Assembly: GCF_013408415.1 (NCBI RefSeq)
Contig: NZ_JACCAA010000001.1
Span: forward strand, 2,294,001-2,358,000
DNA: 64,000 bases
Source of the DNA: Nocardioides daedukensis
Lineage (GTDB): Bacteria; Actinomycetota; Actinomycetes; Propionibacteriales; Nocardioidaceae
Direction of reading: 5' to 3'
The position numbers and the translations under genes were made by a program. Positions 45,849-53,555 of this stretch are shown here, one piece after another (the first letter of the stretch is position 1; each line of letters begins with the position of its first letter). The notes under the pieces were generated by a model. That model was not told the origin of the DNA, ran no database searches, and saw nothing but the letters and a program-made list of their open reading frames with translations.

Positions 45849-47086
45849 CAGAGGAAGTCGGCCAGCGCCTCGCCGAACTGGGCGATCGCCCACTCCAGCT
45901 CTTCCTCGGTGATCACGATCGGCGGGGCCAGGCGCACGGTCTGGCCGTGGGTGTCCTTGGCCAGGATGCCGCGCTCGAGCAGGTTGGTGCAGACCTCGCG
46001 GGCGGTGGCCATCTTGGGGTCGATGTCGATGCCGGCCCAGAGCCCCTGGCAGCGCACCGCGGTCACGCCCTTGCCCTCGAAGGCACGCAGGCCCGCGCCC
46101 AGGCGCTCGCCGAGCCGCTTGGCGCGCTCCTGCATCTCGCCGGTCTCGAGCAGCTGTACGACGGCCAGCCCGACCGCCGCCGCCAGCGGGTTCCCGCCGA
46201 AGGTCGAGCCGTGCTGCCCGGGCTGGAGCACACCGAGCACATCCTTGTTGCCGACCACGGCCGAGACCGGGACGATGCCCGCGCCGAGCGCCTTGCCGAG
46301 CAGGTAGAGGTCGGGCACGACGCCCACGTTGTCGCACTGGAAGGTGGCGCCGGTGCGGCCCAGGCCGGACTGGATCTCGTCGGCGATGAACAAGACGCGG
46401 TGATCACTGGTCATCTGTCGGACCCGCGGCAGGTAGTCGGCCGGCGGGATGCCCACGCCGGACTCGCCCTGAATCGGCTCGAGCAGCACCGCGACGGTGT
46501 TCTCGTCGATGGCTGCCTCGATCGCGTCGGCGTCGCCATAGGGGACGGCCCGGAAGCCCGGCGTGAACGGGCCGTAGTTGTCGTGCGCCTCGGGGTCGTC
46601 GCTGAAGGAGATGATCGTGGTGGTGCGGCCGTGGAAGTTGCCCTCGGCCACGATGATGTTGGCCTGGTTGGCGGCCACGCCCTTGACCTCGTATCCCCAC
46701 TTGCGGGCGACCTTGATCCCGGACTCGACGGCCTCGGCGCCGGTGTTCATCGGCAGGATCATGTCCTTGCCGGCCAGGCGCGCAAGGGCCTCGGCGAACG
46801 GCCCGAGCGCCTCGGAGTGGAAGGCGCGGCTGGTCAGGGTGACCTTGTCCAGCTGTTCCTTGGCGACCCGGGTCAGCTCCGGGTTGCAGTGCCCGAAGTT
46901 CACCGCGCTGTAGGCGGCCAGGCAGTCGAGGTAGCGCTTGCCGTCGATGTCGGTGACCATCGCACCGGAGGCTTCGGAGACCACGACCGGGAGCGGGTGG
47001 TAGTTGTGCGCCGCATGCGCTTCGACGACCGCGATCGCGGCCTGCTGGGCGTCACTGACTCCGGCGAGTTCGTCGTGGTTCGTCAT
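45848..47086 (-). CDS. rocD: Ornithine aminotransferase
   Basis: Product of 412 residues of the class III PLP aminotransferase family: MNTGAEAVESGIKVARKW, EGNFHGRTTT, EPIQGESGV, ADEIQSGLGRTG and the PLP Lys in LLGKALGAGI, patterns typical of ornithine-oxo-acid transaminase. It makes glutamate semialdehyde in ornithine breakdown. The ATG at 47086 follows TATCGT at leaderless spacing (7 nt). Confidence 0.9.
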   Translation of the reverse strand: MTNHDELAGVSDAQQAAIAVVEAHAAHNYHPLPVVVSEASGAMVTDIDGKRYLDCLAAYSAVNFGHCNPELTRVAKEQLDKVTLTSRAFHSEALGPFAEALARLAGKDMILPMNTGAEAVESGIKVARKWGYEVKGVAANQANIIVAEGNFHGRTTTIISFSDDPEAHDNYGPFTPGFRAVPYGDADAIEAAIDENTVAVLLEPIQGESGVGIPPADYLPRVRQMTSDHRVLFIADEIQSGLGRTGATFQCDNVGVVPDLYLLGKALGAGIVPVSAVVGNKDVLGVLQPGQHGSTFGGNPLAAAVGLAVVQLLETGEMQERAKRLGERLGAGLRAFEGKGVTAVRCQGLWAGIDIDPKMATAREVCTNLLERGILAKDTHGQTVRLAPPIVITEEELEWAIAQFGEALADFL

Positions 47087-47093
47087 GCTGCCG

Positions 47094-47099
47094 ACGATA
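47094..47099 (-). promoter_or_regulatory. Leaderless promoter -10 box of rocD
   Basis: TATCGT on the minus strand lies 7 nt before ATG 47086. Confidence 0.55.
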
Positions 47100-47147
47100 A
47101 CCACTGCATGGGCGAATCCCTAAAGAAATTGCGCCCGGAGCCCCAGA

Positions 47148-47861
47148 TCAGGGGATCAAGTCGCCAATCGTGCCCAGCAGACCGCCCGACTTCTTGTTCG
47201 CCGAGGGTGGCGGCGACCACTCGAAGGCCTGTACGACGACGAAGCCGGGCCCGTGCAGGACCATCTGGACGGCCTCGCCCGAGCCACCGCGCAGCGCCGA
47301 CGACATGTTCATCGAGTTGTGGAAGCCGGGGGTCAGGGTCGACGACCAGCAGACCGCCGCGTTGCGGTCGACGTACACCGGCTGCTGGGAGCAGTCCAGG
47401 ACCATCGGCTTGCCGACCACGCTGATCGCCACCGTGCCGGTCCCGGTCAGGGTGGTGTTGAACAGGCCGCCTGCCATCAGGCCGGCGCCCTTGATCCGGT
47501 TGATGTCCCAGGTCAGCGCGGCGTCGAAGGCGAGCAGGTTGCGCTGGTTGATGCTGACTCCCTCGCCCTCGAGGTGGATCAGGTTGAGATAGCCGGCCTC
47601 GCGGGCGAACCAGACCTCACCCTGTCCCGAGACGCGCATCAGGGAGACGTCCTCGCTGGTGACGACCTTCTTCGCCAGCTTGGCCATCGATCCGGCCTTC
47701 TCGTGCTGGAAGGTGAGCTGGCCGCGGTGGCTGACCATCGCGCCCTTGGCCGCGAGCACGTCCGGGCCGAGACCGACCCGCAGCGAGCGCGAGTTCTGCT
47801 TGGCCCAGCGCTCGACGGACTGGACCGGAAGGTTCGCGGTGTCGAAGAGGTGACTCTTCAT
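47148..47861 (-). CDS. AIM24 family protein (paralogue 2)
   Basis: The 237-residue product matches the AIM24/TRAP-like fold: LGPDVLAAKGAMVSHRGQLTFQHE, RNLLAFDAALTWDINRIKGAGLMAGGLFN and SGEAVQMVLHGPGFVVVQAFEW. Function in bacteria is unclear. It starts 3 bp after the related gene upstream; the two proteins align along nearly their whole length. The C-terminal tail (KKSGGLLGTIGDLIP) is extra. Confidence 0.85.
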   Translation of the reverse strand: MKSHLFDTANLPVQSVERWAKQNSRSLRVGLGPDVLAAKGAMVSHRGQLTFQHEKAGSMAKLAKKVVTSEDVSLMRVSGQGEVWFAREAGYLNLIHLEGEGVSINQRNLLAFDAALTWDINRIKGAGLMAGGLFNTTLTGTGTVAISVVGKPMVLDCSQQPVYVDRNAAVCWSSTLTPGFHNSMNMSSALRGGSGEAVQMVLHGPGFVVVQAFEWSPPPSANKKSGGLLGTIGDLIP

Positions 47862-47864
47862 CGC

Positions 47865-48533
47865 TCAGGCCCCTGCCGCGAGCGGCGTCCACTCGAAGGC
47901 CTGTACGACGACGAAGCCGGGGCCGTGGAAGACGTACTGAACGGCCTCGCCCGAGCCGCCGCGGAGCATGGAGCCCATGTTCATCGAGTTGTGCACGCCG
48001 GGCGTCAACGAGGCGGACCAGCAGACGGTGGAGTTGGGGTCGACGTACACCGGCTGCTGCGAGCAGTCGAAGACCGTCGGCTTGCCGACGCTGGTCACCG
48101 CGACCGTGCCGGTGCCGCCGACGGTGGTGTTGAACAGCCCGCCGGTCATCATCCCCGCGCCCTTGGTGCGGTTGATGTCCCAGGTCAGCGAGGCGTCGAA
48201 GGCGAGCAGGTTGCGGAAGTTGGCGCTGATCCCCTCGTTCTCCAGCTCCAGCAGGAAGACATAGCCCGCGTCGCCGGCGAACCAGACCTCGCCCTGCCCG
48301 GTGACCCGCATCAGCGAGACGTCCTCGCTGGTGACGATCTTCTTGGCCAGCTTGGCCATCGAGCCCGACTTCTCGTGCTGGAACTGCACCTGGCCCTGGT
48401 AGGCGACCATCGCGCCCTTGGTGGCCAGCACGTCCGGGCCGAGGCCGACCCGCAGCATCTGGTCGTTCTGCAGGGCCCAACGCTCCTGGCTGGTGGCGCG
48501 GAGGTTGGACTGCTCGAACAGGTCGCTCTTCAT
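47865..48533 (-). CDS. AIM24 family protein (paralogue 1)
   Basis: Product of 222 residues, clearly related to the next gene (KGAMVAYQGQVQFQHEKSGSMAKLAKKIVTSEDVSLMRV). It is the first gene of the pair, with a leaderless promoter whose -10 box overlaps the stop of the SRPBCC gene. Tandem duplication is the simplest origin. Role unknown. Confidence 0.85.
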   Translation of the reverse strand: MKSDLFEQSNLRATSQERWALQNDQMLRVGLGPDVLATKGAMVAYQGQVQFQHEKSGSMAKLAKKIVTSEDVSLMRVTGQGEVWFAGDAGYVFLLELENEGISANFRNLLAFDASLTWDINRTKGAGMMTGGLFNTTVGGTGTVAVTSVGKPTVFDCSQQPVYVDPNSTVCWSASLTPGVHNSMNMGSMLRGGSGEAVQYVFHGPGFVVVQAFEWTPLAAGA

Positions 48534-48539
48534 GGGGCC

Positions 48540-48545
48540 AGACTA
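48540..48545 (-). promoter_or_regulatory. Leaderless promoter -10 box of the AIM24 pair
   Basis: TAGTCT lies 6 nt before ATG 48533 and shares TAG with the stop codon of the gene upstream. Confidence 0.55.
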
Positions 48546-49004
48546 GGCCTCGACGTCCGCCTTGATCCGCTTGAGGGTCTGCTTCATCCCGTCGCGCAGC
48601 TCGGCCTGGAACCCGTCGTGACCGCCGAAGACCCGCTTGGTCAGCACGTCGGAGATCTTGGTGACCCCGTCCGGCGCCTCGCGACGCTGCACGATCCGGG
48701 TGCCGCCGGCGGTGGGCTCGAGCGTGAACGACCAGATCGTGGTGTTGTCCTTGATCCGGAACGCGAACTCACGGTCCTGGTCGAAGCGCACCACCTTGGA
48801 GCGCGTCGGCCACACCAGCGGCCCACGCCGGTTGATGTTGATCGCGGTGGTGCCCAGCCCGACCGGGCCGCCGCGCACGATGGTCTTGGCGACCTGCGGG
48901 CTCCACTTCGCCATCCGCGGGAGGTCGGTGACCAGCGCCCACACCGTGGCCGGCTCGGCATTGACCTCGATGGACTCTTCGATGAGTGCTTCGACGTTGC
49001 TCAT
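48543..49004 (-). CDS. SRPBCC family protein
   Basis: The 153-residue product has the START/Bet v1-like pattern (IEESIEVNAEPATVWALVTDLPRMAKWSPQV, then WSFTLEPTAGGTRIVQRREAP). Such proteins bind hydrophobic ligands or act as cyclases; the ligand is unknown. TACCGT lies 6 nt before the ATG, a leaderless start. Confidence 0.82.
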   Translation of the reverse strand: MSNVEALIEESIEVNAEPATVWALVTDLPRMAKWSPQVAKTIVRGGPVGLGTTAININRRGPLVWPTRSKVVRFDQDREFAFRIKDNTTIWSFTLEPTAGGTRIVQRREAPDGVTKISDVLTKRVFGGHDGFQAELRDGMKQTLKRIKADVEA

Positions 49005-49010
49005 GGCGGG

Positions 49011-49016
49011 ACGGTA
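49011..49016 (-). promoter_or_regulatory. Leaderless promoter -10 box of the SRPBCC gene
   Basis: TACCGT on the minus strand lies 6 nt before ATG 49004. Confidence 0.55.
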
Positions 49017-49047
49017 GCGGAGCGCTGGCCTCCACGACAGGACTGGT

Positions 49048-50268
49048 TCAGCCCGTGGGCGTTGCGGTGATCTCGTTCGGTACGACGTCCAGCTGGTGGC
49101 TGGCCCTCACCTTGCCGGTGACCAGGTCGACCAGGTGGATCTGCTTCGTGGCCGGTTCGGTGACATAGGCCGTGCCTCCCTGCACGTGCAGGGCCGGTCG
49201 CGGCTGCTGCCAGTCGATCGGCTCGCGCCAGGCCCGGGTGACCTCGATGGCGTCGGTGACCTTGCCGGACTCCACGTCGATGACCCGCAGCCGGCCGTCG
49301 GTGCCGAGCACCAGTCCCTCACCGTCGGGGCCGCGACCCAACGAACGGAACGTATAGCTGGCCGGGAGGTCGACCAGCCGGATCTTCGCGGTGCGGGTGT
49401 CGATCAGGCTGATCCGGGTGGGCCGTTCGAGCTCGGCGTCCTTCTCCGTCTTGTAGTCACCCAGCAGCACCGGGGACGCCTCGGAGCCGGCCTGGTTGCC
49501 GATCCGGCCGTAGGGATCAGGGCTCTGCACCTTGGTGAGGGTGCGCCCCTCGACGATCACCGCGCCGTCCTCGCAGCCGAAGACTGCGACCTGGTCGGCG
49601 GTGAACGCCTCGCCGTGTACTCCCGGGCACTCGTTGGTGGCGGCGAGCTCGTTGCCTGCCGGGGTGACCAACCGGACCCCGTTGCCGCCGTCCGGCGTAC
49701 CGACGGTGTGGATCAGGTTGCCGTCCTCCCGCTCAACGGCAACGCCGTGGTGGGCGACCTCCACCCGGCGCGTGGTGAGCTCGGGATCACCGTCCTCGAG
49801 GTCGTGCGGGTCGAAGGCGACATAGGTGCCGGTCGCGTCGTCATATAGGACCGTCCGCTTCCCGTGTGCCACGACGTGGCCGGGCTCGTCGGCGGGCACC
49901 ACGGTGCCGGTCATCCTCGGCTCGGTGACGAACGAGTGGCCGTGGTCGCTGTGTGCGTCGGTCCAGGCTCCGAGGTCGAGTGCCTCCCACCCCTTGGCCG
50001 TGGAGAGGAAGGCGTGGCGCCCGTCCCCGGCCTGGTTGATCCGGGTGAAGCCCTCCAGCTCGTGCTCGAGCAGCACCGTGCCCTTCTCGGCGTCGAGGAC
50101 GATCACTCCGCCGTCGTGGGTGACGGCCACGCGTGGTTCGGGTGCGGCCACCTCGGTCGAGGTGACCGGCCGCTTCTTCGGCTCCGCCTCGTCGTCGGTG
50201 TCCTGGCCGCAGCCGGTCAGGAGCAGGAAGGCGGCCAGGGTGATGGGAATGGTTCTCATTGACTTCAT
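49048..50268 (-). CDS. AztD-like zinc metallochaperone lipoprotein
   Basis: Product of 406 residues: a lipoprotein signal (RTIPITLAAFLLLTGC) and a beta-propeller body. The His/Asp-rich stretch DAHSDHGHSF fits the flexible zinc-binding loop of AztD, which passes zinc to an ABC transporter binding protein. Two Zur boxes overlap its start. No aztABC genes lie next to it. The start is ATG 50268 or 50283. Confidence 0.72.
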   Translation of the reverse strand: MKSMRTIPITLAAFLLLTGCGQDTDDEAEPKKRPVTSTEVAAPEPRVAVTHDGGVIVLDAEKGTVLLEHELEGFTRINQAGDGRHAFLSTAKGWEALDLGAWTDAHSDHGHSFVTEPRMTGTVVPADEPGHVVAHGKRTVLYDDATGTYVAFDPHDLEDGDPELTTRRVEVAHHGVAVEREDGNLIHTVGTPDGGNGVRLVTPAGNELAATNECPGVHGEAFTADQVAVFGCEDGAVIVEGRTLTKVQSPDPYGRIGNQAGSEASPVLLGDYKTEKDAELERPTRISLIDTRTAKIRLVDLPASYTFRSLGRGPDGEGLVLGTDGRLRVIDVESGKVTDAIEVTRAWREPIDWQQPRPALHVQGGTAYVTEPATKQIHLVDLVTGKVRASHQLDVVPNEITATPTG

Positions 50269-50304
50269 GAGAGTCATTCTCATTCTGAATGAGAATGATT
50301 GTCA
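50268..50304. promoter_or_regulatory. Two Zur-type boxes
   Basis: TGAGAGTCATTCTCA (50268-50282) and TGAGAATGATTGTCA (50290-50304) fit the 7-1-7 Zur pattern TGANAATNATTNTCA, 22 bp apart, and together form a 25-bp palindrome (50274-50298). They overlap the AztD-like start and lie 54 bp before the divergent lipoprotein gene, so zinc could repress one or both. Confidence 0.75.
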
Positions 50305-50357
50305 AACGGATGCAGTTCGTCCTGTTTGCGCCAGCGCACCCCGGGCAATGATGGCGG

Positions 50358-51371
50358 ATGACCCACGTCGTACGCCGTGCGCTTGCCCCGATCCTGCTGG
50401 CCCTGATCCTTTTGGCCGGTCTCGCCTCGTGCGGAGAGGAGGGCGGCGCGAATGCCGGTGGGGCCGACTGGTCTGAGAGCACCGACCCTGTCGAGCACCG
50501 CGGGCTGAGCTTTGCCGACGGTCGCACGATCCACCTCGGCGACGGCTCGACGATCGACGCGGGCCAATGGGTCGGGGCGTACGTCGTTGCGGGTGACGGG
50601 ATCTACTTCACGCTGGCACCGGGCGACGACTACGACGAGGACCGCGACCGACGGCTCCGCCTCGCCACCGCCGACGGCATCGAGGTGATCGACGTCCTGC
50701 CTGACCCGATGAGCCTGACGGTCTCACCCGACGGGCAGCACCTGGCCTTCATCGACCACAACGGCGAGCGGGACACCTTCGGCACACCCCAGGCCGAAGC
50801 CGTCGTCGTGGACCTCGGCACCGGGGAGGAGGTCGTGCGCAGCAACAGCGACATGGGCGACCCCGCAGAGGACGACTTCGCCGACCTCTACGGCGAGCTG
50901 GAGCCCGAGATCCATGGATTCGTCGACGACCGCGTCTATGTGCGCACTGTGAAGGACACCACTGCCTTCGACCTCGACACCGGCAAGGCGACCCAGGTGA
51001 CGACCGGTGACTCCGTCACCGACCAGGACTGGTTCCAGGAGCTCACCATCGACGGCTCCAAGAGCCCCTCCGGCACCTGGTCGATCACCTCTCGGGACAA
51101 CGCCGTGCCCCAGCTGATCGGACCTGCTGGCAAGGTCGTCGCCACCGATCTCCAGATCCAGGACTTCGAGGTGCGGTGGCACCTGGACTCGTGGGTCGAC
51201 GACTCGACCCCGGTCGGCACCGCGGAGGTGACCGACCCGGTGACCACGGAGGTGGTCACGGTCCTGATCACCTGTGCCGTGCCGAGCGGGACCTGCACAG
51301 CACGCACCGAACCGGACGGTGGTCTGGCGCCCCCCAACGGAGATCCCACGGTGCGCCAGCCGATCGGCTGA
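50358..51371 (+). CDS. Lipoprotein with beta-propeller-like repeats
   Basis: The 337-residue product has a lipobox (ILLALILLAGLASCG) and repeats such as ATADGIEVIDV and VSPDGQHLAFIDHNGE typical of WD40/TolB-like propellers. It is divergent from the AztD-like gene across the Zur boxes, which suggests, but does not prove, a link to zinc. Specific function unknown. Confidence 0.65.
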   Translation: MTHVVRRALAPILLALILLAGLASCGEEGGANAGGADWSESTDPVEHRGLSFADGRTIHLGDGSTIDAGQWVGAYVVAGDGIYFTLAPGDDYDEDRDRRLRLATADGIEVIDVLPDPMSLTVSPDGQHLAFIDHNGERDTFGTPQAEAVVVDLGTGEEVVRSNSDMGDPAEDDFADLYGELEPEIHGFVDDRVYVRTVKDTTAFDLDTGKATQVTTGDSVTDQDWFQELTIDGSKSPSGTWSITSRDNAVPQLIGPAGKVVATDLQIQDFEVRWHLDSWVDDSTPVGTAEVTDPVTTEVVTVLITCAVPSGTCTARTEPDGGLAPPNGDPTVRQPIG

Positions 51372-51408
51372 CGGCGCAACTCGCGCTACCCGCGCGGGGG
51401 CAGTGACC

Positions 51409-51978
51409 TCACTCGATCCCGACCACGACCCAGTCGCCGTCGGTGCGGGCCAGGACCAGGTGGACGTCGCGGTTGTCGTCCTCGCCGGACTCCGACTCAC
51501 CAGGATCATCATTTGCACTGTTGTCGCTGCCGTCCTTGATGATCACCCCGGCCATGCCGTCCGGCGTGAGGCCCTTGAGACCGATCTCCTTCGACCAGTC
51601 GGCCAGCCACTTCTCCTGCTCATCGGCGGGGACCGCCCCGTCCAGCATCTCCGTCAGGCCCACGTGGACCTCGGTGGGTTCCTCCGGCAGGGTGAGCGAG
51701 CCGTTCTCGACCGCCGCGTTCAGGTCGTCCAGCTCAGGCTCACCCAGGTCGGACCAGAACTGATCCGACACAGCCGCCTCGAACGCGGACTTGTCGTTGT
51801 CACGCACCGCTGTGGCGAAGTCGGCGTACGCACGCTCCGCGGTGTCGGCAGGAGCAGAGCCGGGGTCGCGGGCCACCGTGGTCTCGTCGTCACTGCAGCC
51901 GGTCAAACCGAGCACCAGCAGGGCACTGCACGCAACTGCCGACAGACCTCTCACACGCATCATGCGCTGCATCTTCAC
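51409..51978 (-). CDS. Lipoprotein of unknown function
   Basis: The 189-residue product has a lipobox (SALLVLGLTGCSDD), then an acidic, helical region (AERAYADFATAVRDNDKSAFEAAVS) resembling DUF4878-like or NTF2-like lipoproteins. The start is uncertain among GTG 51978 and later in-frame starts. It converges with the gene ending at 51371. Confidence 0.6.
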   Translation of the reverse strand: MKMQRMMRVRGLSAVACSALLVLGLTGCSDDETTVARDPGSAPADTAERAYADFATAVRDNDKSAFEAAVSDQFWSDLGEPELDDLNAAVENGSLTLPEEPTEVHVGLTEMLDGAVPADEQEKWLADWSKEIGLKGLTPDGMAGVIIKDGSDNSANDDPGESESGEDDNRDVHLVLARTDGDWVVVGIE

Positions 51979-52020
51979 ACGCGCGCACGGGCGGCAAGGC
52001 CAAAAGCGGGAAACCGGGGG

Positions 52021-53478
52021 CTAGCGCGCGGCCCACCACTGGAGGAGCGCGGCCTTCGCCTCGTCCTCGGTCTTCGGGCCCTCCTCCATCCGCAGCTCGA
52101 GCAGCCACGCATAGGCCTGGCCCACCTCACGGCCCGGCGGGATCTGGAGGATCTCCATGATCTGGGTGCCGTCCAGGTCGGGTCGGATCGAGGCGAGCTC
52201 CTCCTCCTCCGAGAGCCGCTCGATCCGCTCCTCCAGGTCGTCGTAGGCCCGGCGGAGCCGGTCGGCCTTGCTCTGGTTGCGGGTCGTGCAGTCGGCGCGG
52301 GTCAGGATGTGCAGGCGGACCAGCTGGTCACCGGCGTCGCGGACATAGCGGCGTACGGCGGAGTCGGTCCACTCACCGTCGCCGTAGCCGTGGAAGCGCA
52401 GGTGCAGCTCGACCAGCTTGGTGACCGCGTCGATCTGGTCGTTGGAGAAGCGCAGCGCCTTCATCCGCTTCTTGGTGATCTTGGCGCCGACGACGTCGTG
52501 GTGGTGGAAGGTGACCACGCCACCGGACTCGAAGCGACGGGTCCTCGGCTTGCCGACATCGTGCATCAGCGCCGCGAAGCGGACCAGAAAATCGGGAGCA
52601 GGAGGGCCATCAGGACTCAGCCGGTCCTCCTGGTCGATCGCCTGCTCGAGCACGGTCAGGCTGTGCTCATAGACGTCCTTGTGCCGGTGGTGCTCGTCGC
52701 GCTCCAGCGACAGCGCCGGCAGCTCGGGCAGCACGTGCGCGGCCAGACCGGTCTCGACGAGCAGGGCCAGGCCACGGCGCGGGTAGGGCGCGCAGATCAG
52801 CTTGACCAGCTCGTCGCGGACCCGCTCGGCGGAGATGATCTGGATCCGGTCGGCCATCGCGGTCATCGCGGCGACCACGTCGGGCGCCACCTCGAAGCCG
52901 AGCTGGGCGGCGAACCTGGCCGCGCGCATCATCCGCAGCGGGTCGTCGGAGAAGGAGTCCTCGGCCTTGCCCGGCGTACGCAGCGTCCGGTTGGCCAGGT
53001 CGACCAGGCCGCCGAAGGGATCCTCGAAGCCACGCTCGGGCACGGTCAGCGCCATCGAGTTCACGCTGAAGTCGCGGCGCTGCAGGTCGGCCACCAGCGA
53101 GGTGCCGTAGTCCACGTCCGGCTTGCGGGAGGTGGGGTCATAGGTCTCCGAGCGGTACGTCGTGATCTCGACGGTCCACTCGCCCTTGCGGCAGCCGATG
53201 GTGCCGAAGTCGCGTCCCATGTCCCAGATCGCGTCCGCCCAGCCCTTGAGCAGCTTCTCGGTCTGCTCGGGCCGTGCCGAGGTGGTGAAGTCGAGGTCCT
53301 CCTGCAACCGCCCGAGCATCGCGTCGCGGACCGGGCCGCCGACCAGCGCCAGCTCGTGCCCGGCCGCGGAGAAACGAGCCCCCAGCTCGTCGATGATGGG
53401 AGCGATCCGCTCCAGCTCCCTGGCCAGGGTCTGCTGGACGTCGCTGATCAGGATCGGGGGCGGTTCTGCATGGGACAC
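52021..53478 (-). CDS. cca: CCA tRNA nucleotidyltransferase
   Basis: Product of 485 residues with the class II nucleotidyltransferase motif LVGGPVRDAMLGRLQEDLDFTTS, the RRDFSVNSMAL motif, and an HD domain (RFAALMHDVGKPRTRR, then HHHDVVGAKI). It adds or repairs the CCA end of tRNA. GTG 53478 is preferred because TACCCT lies 8 nt upstream; TTG 53487 is the longer option. Confidence 0.93.
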   Translation of the reverse strand: MSHAEPPPILISDVQQTLARELERIAPIIDELGARFSAAGHELALVGGPVRDAMLGRLQEDLDFTTSARPEQTEKLLKGWADAIWDMGRDFGTIGCRKGEWTVEITTYRSETYDPTSRKPDVDYGTSLVADLQRRDFSVNSMALTVPERGFEDPFGGLVDLANRTLRTPGKAEDSFSDDPLRMMRAARFAAQLGFEVAPDVVAAMTAMADRIQIISAERVRDELVKLICAPYPRRGLALLVETGLAAHVLPELPALSLERDEHHRHKDVYEHSLTVLEQAIDQEDRLSPDGPPAPDFLVRFAALMHDVGKPRTRRFESGGVVTFHHHDVVGAKITKKRMKALRFSNDQIDAVTKLVELHLRFHGYGDGEWTDSAVRRYVRDAGDQLVRLHILTRADCTTRNQSKADRLRRAYDDLEERIERLSEEEELASIRPDLDGTQIMEILQIPPGREVGQAYAWLLELRMEEGPKTEDEAKAALLQWWAAR

Positions 53479-53486
53479 GAGAGACA

Positions 53487-53492
53487 AGGGTA
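53487..53492 (-). promoter_or_regulatory. Leaderless promoter -10 box of cca
   Basis: TACCCT on the minus strand, 8 nt before GTG 53478. Confidence 0.5.
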
Positions 53493-53542
53493 GTCGCGAC
53501 CAGAGGCTGAGTGCGGATCGAGGCAGACGCTTGCCGGACGGA

Positions 53543-53548
53543 TAGAGT
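53543..53548 (+). promoter_or_regulatory. Leaderless promoter -10 box of the DUF6049-murJ operon
   Basis: TAGAGT lies 7 nt before GTG 53556 and divergent from the cca promoter. Confidence 0.6.
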
Positions 53549-53555
53549 CGGCGCC

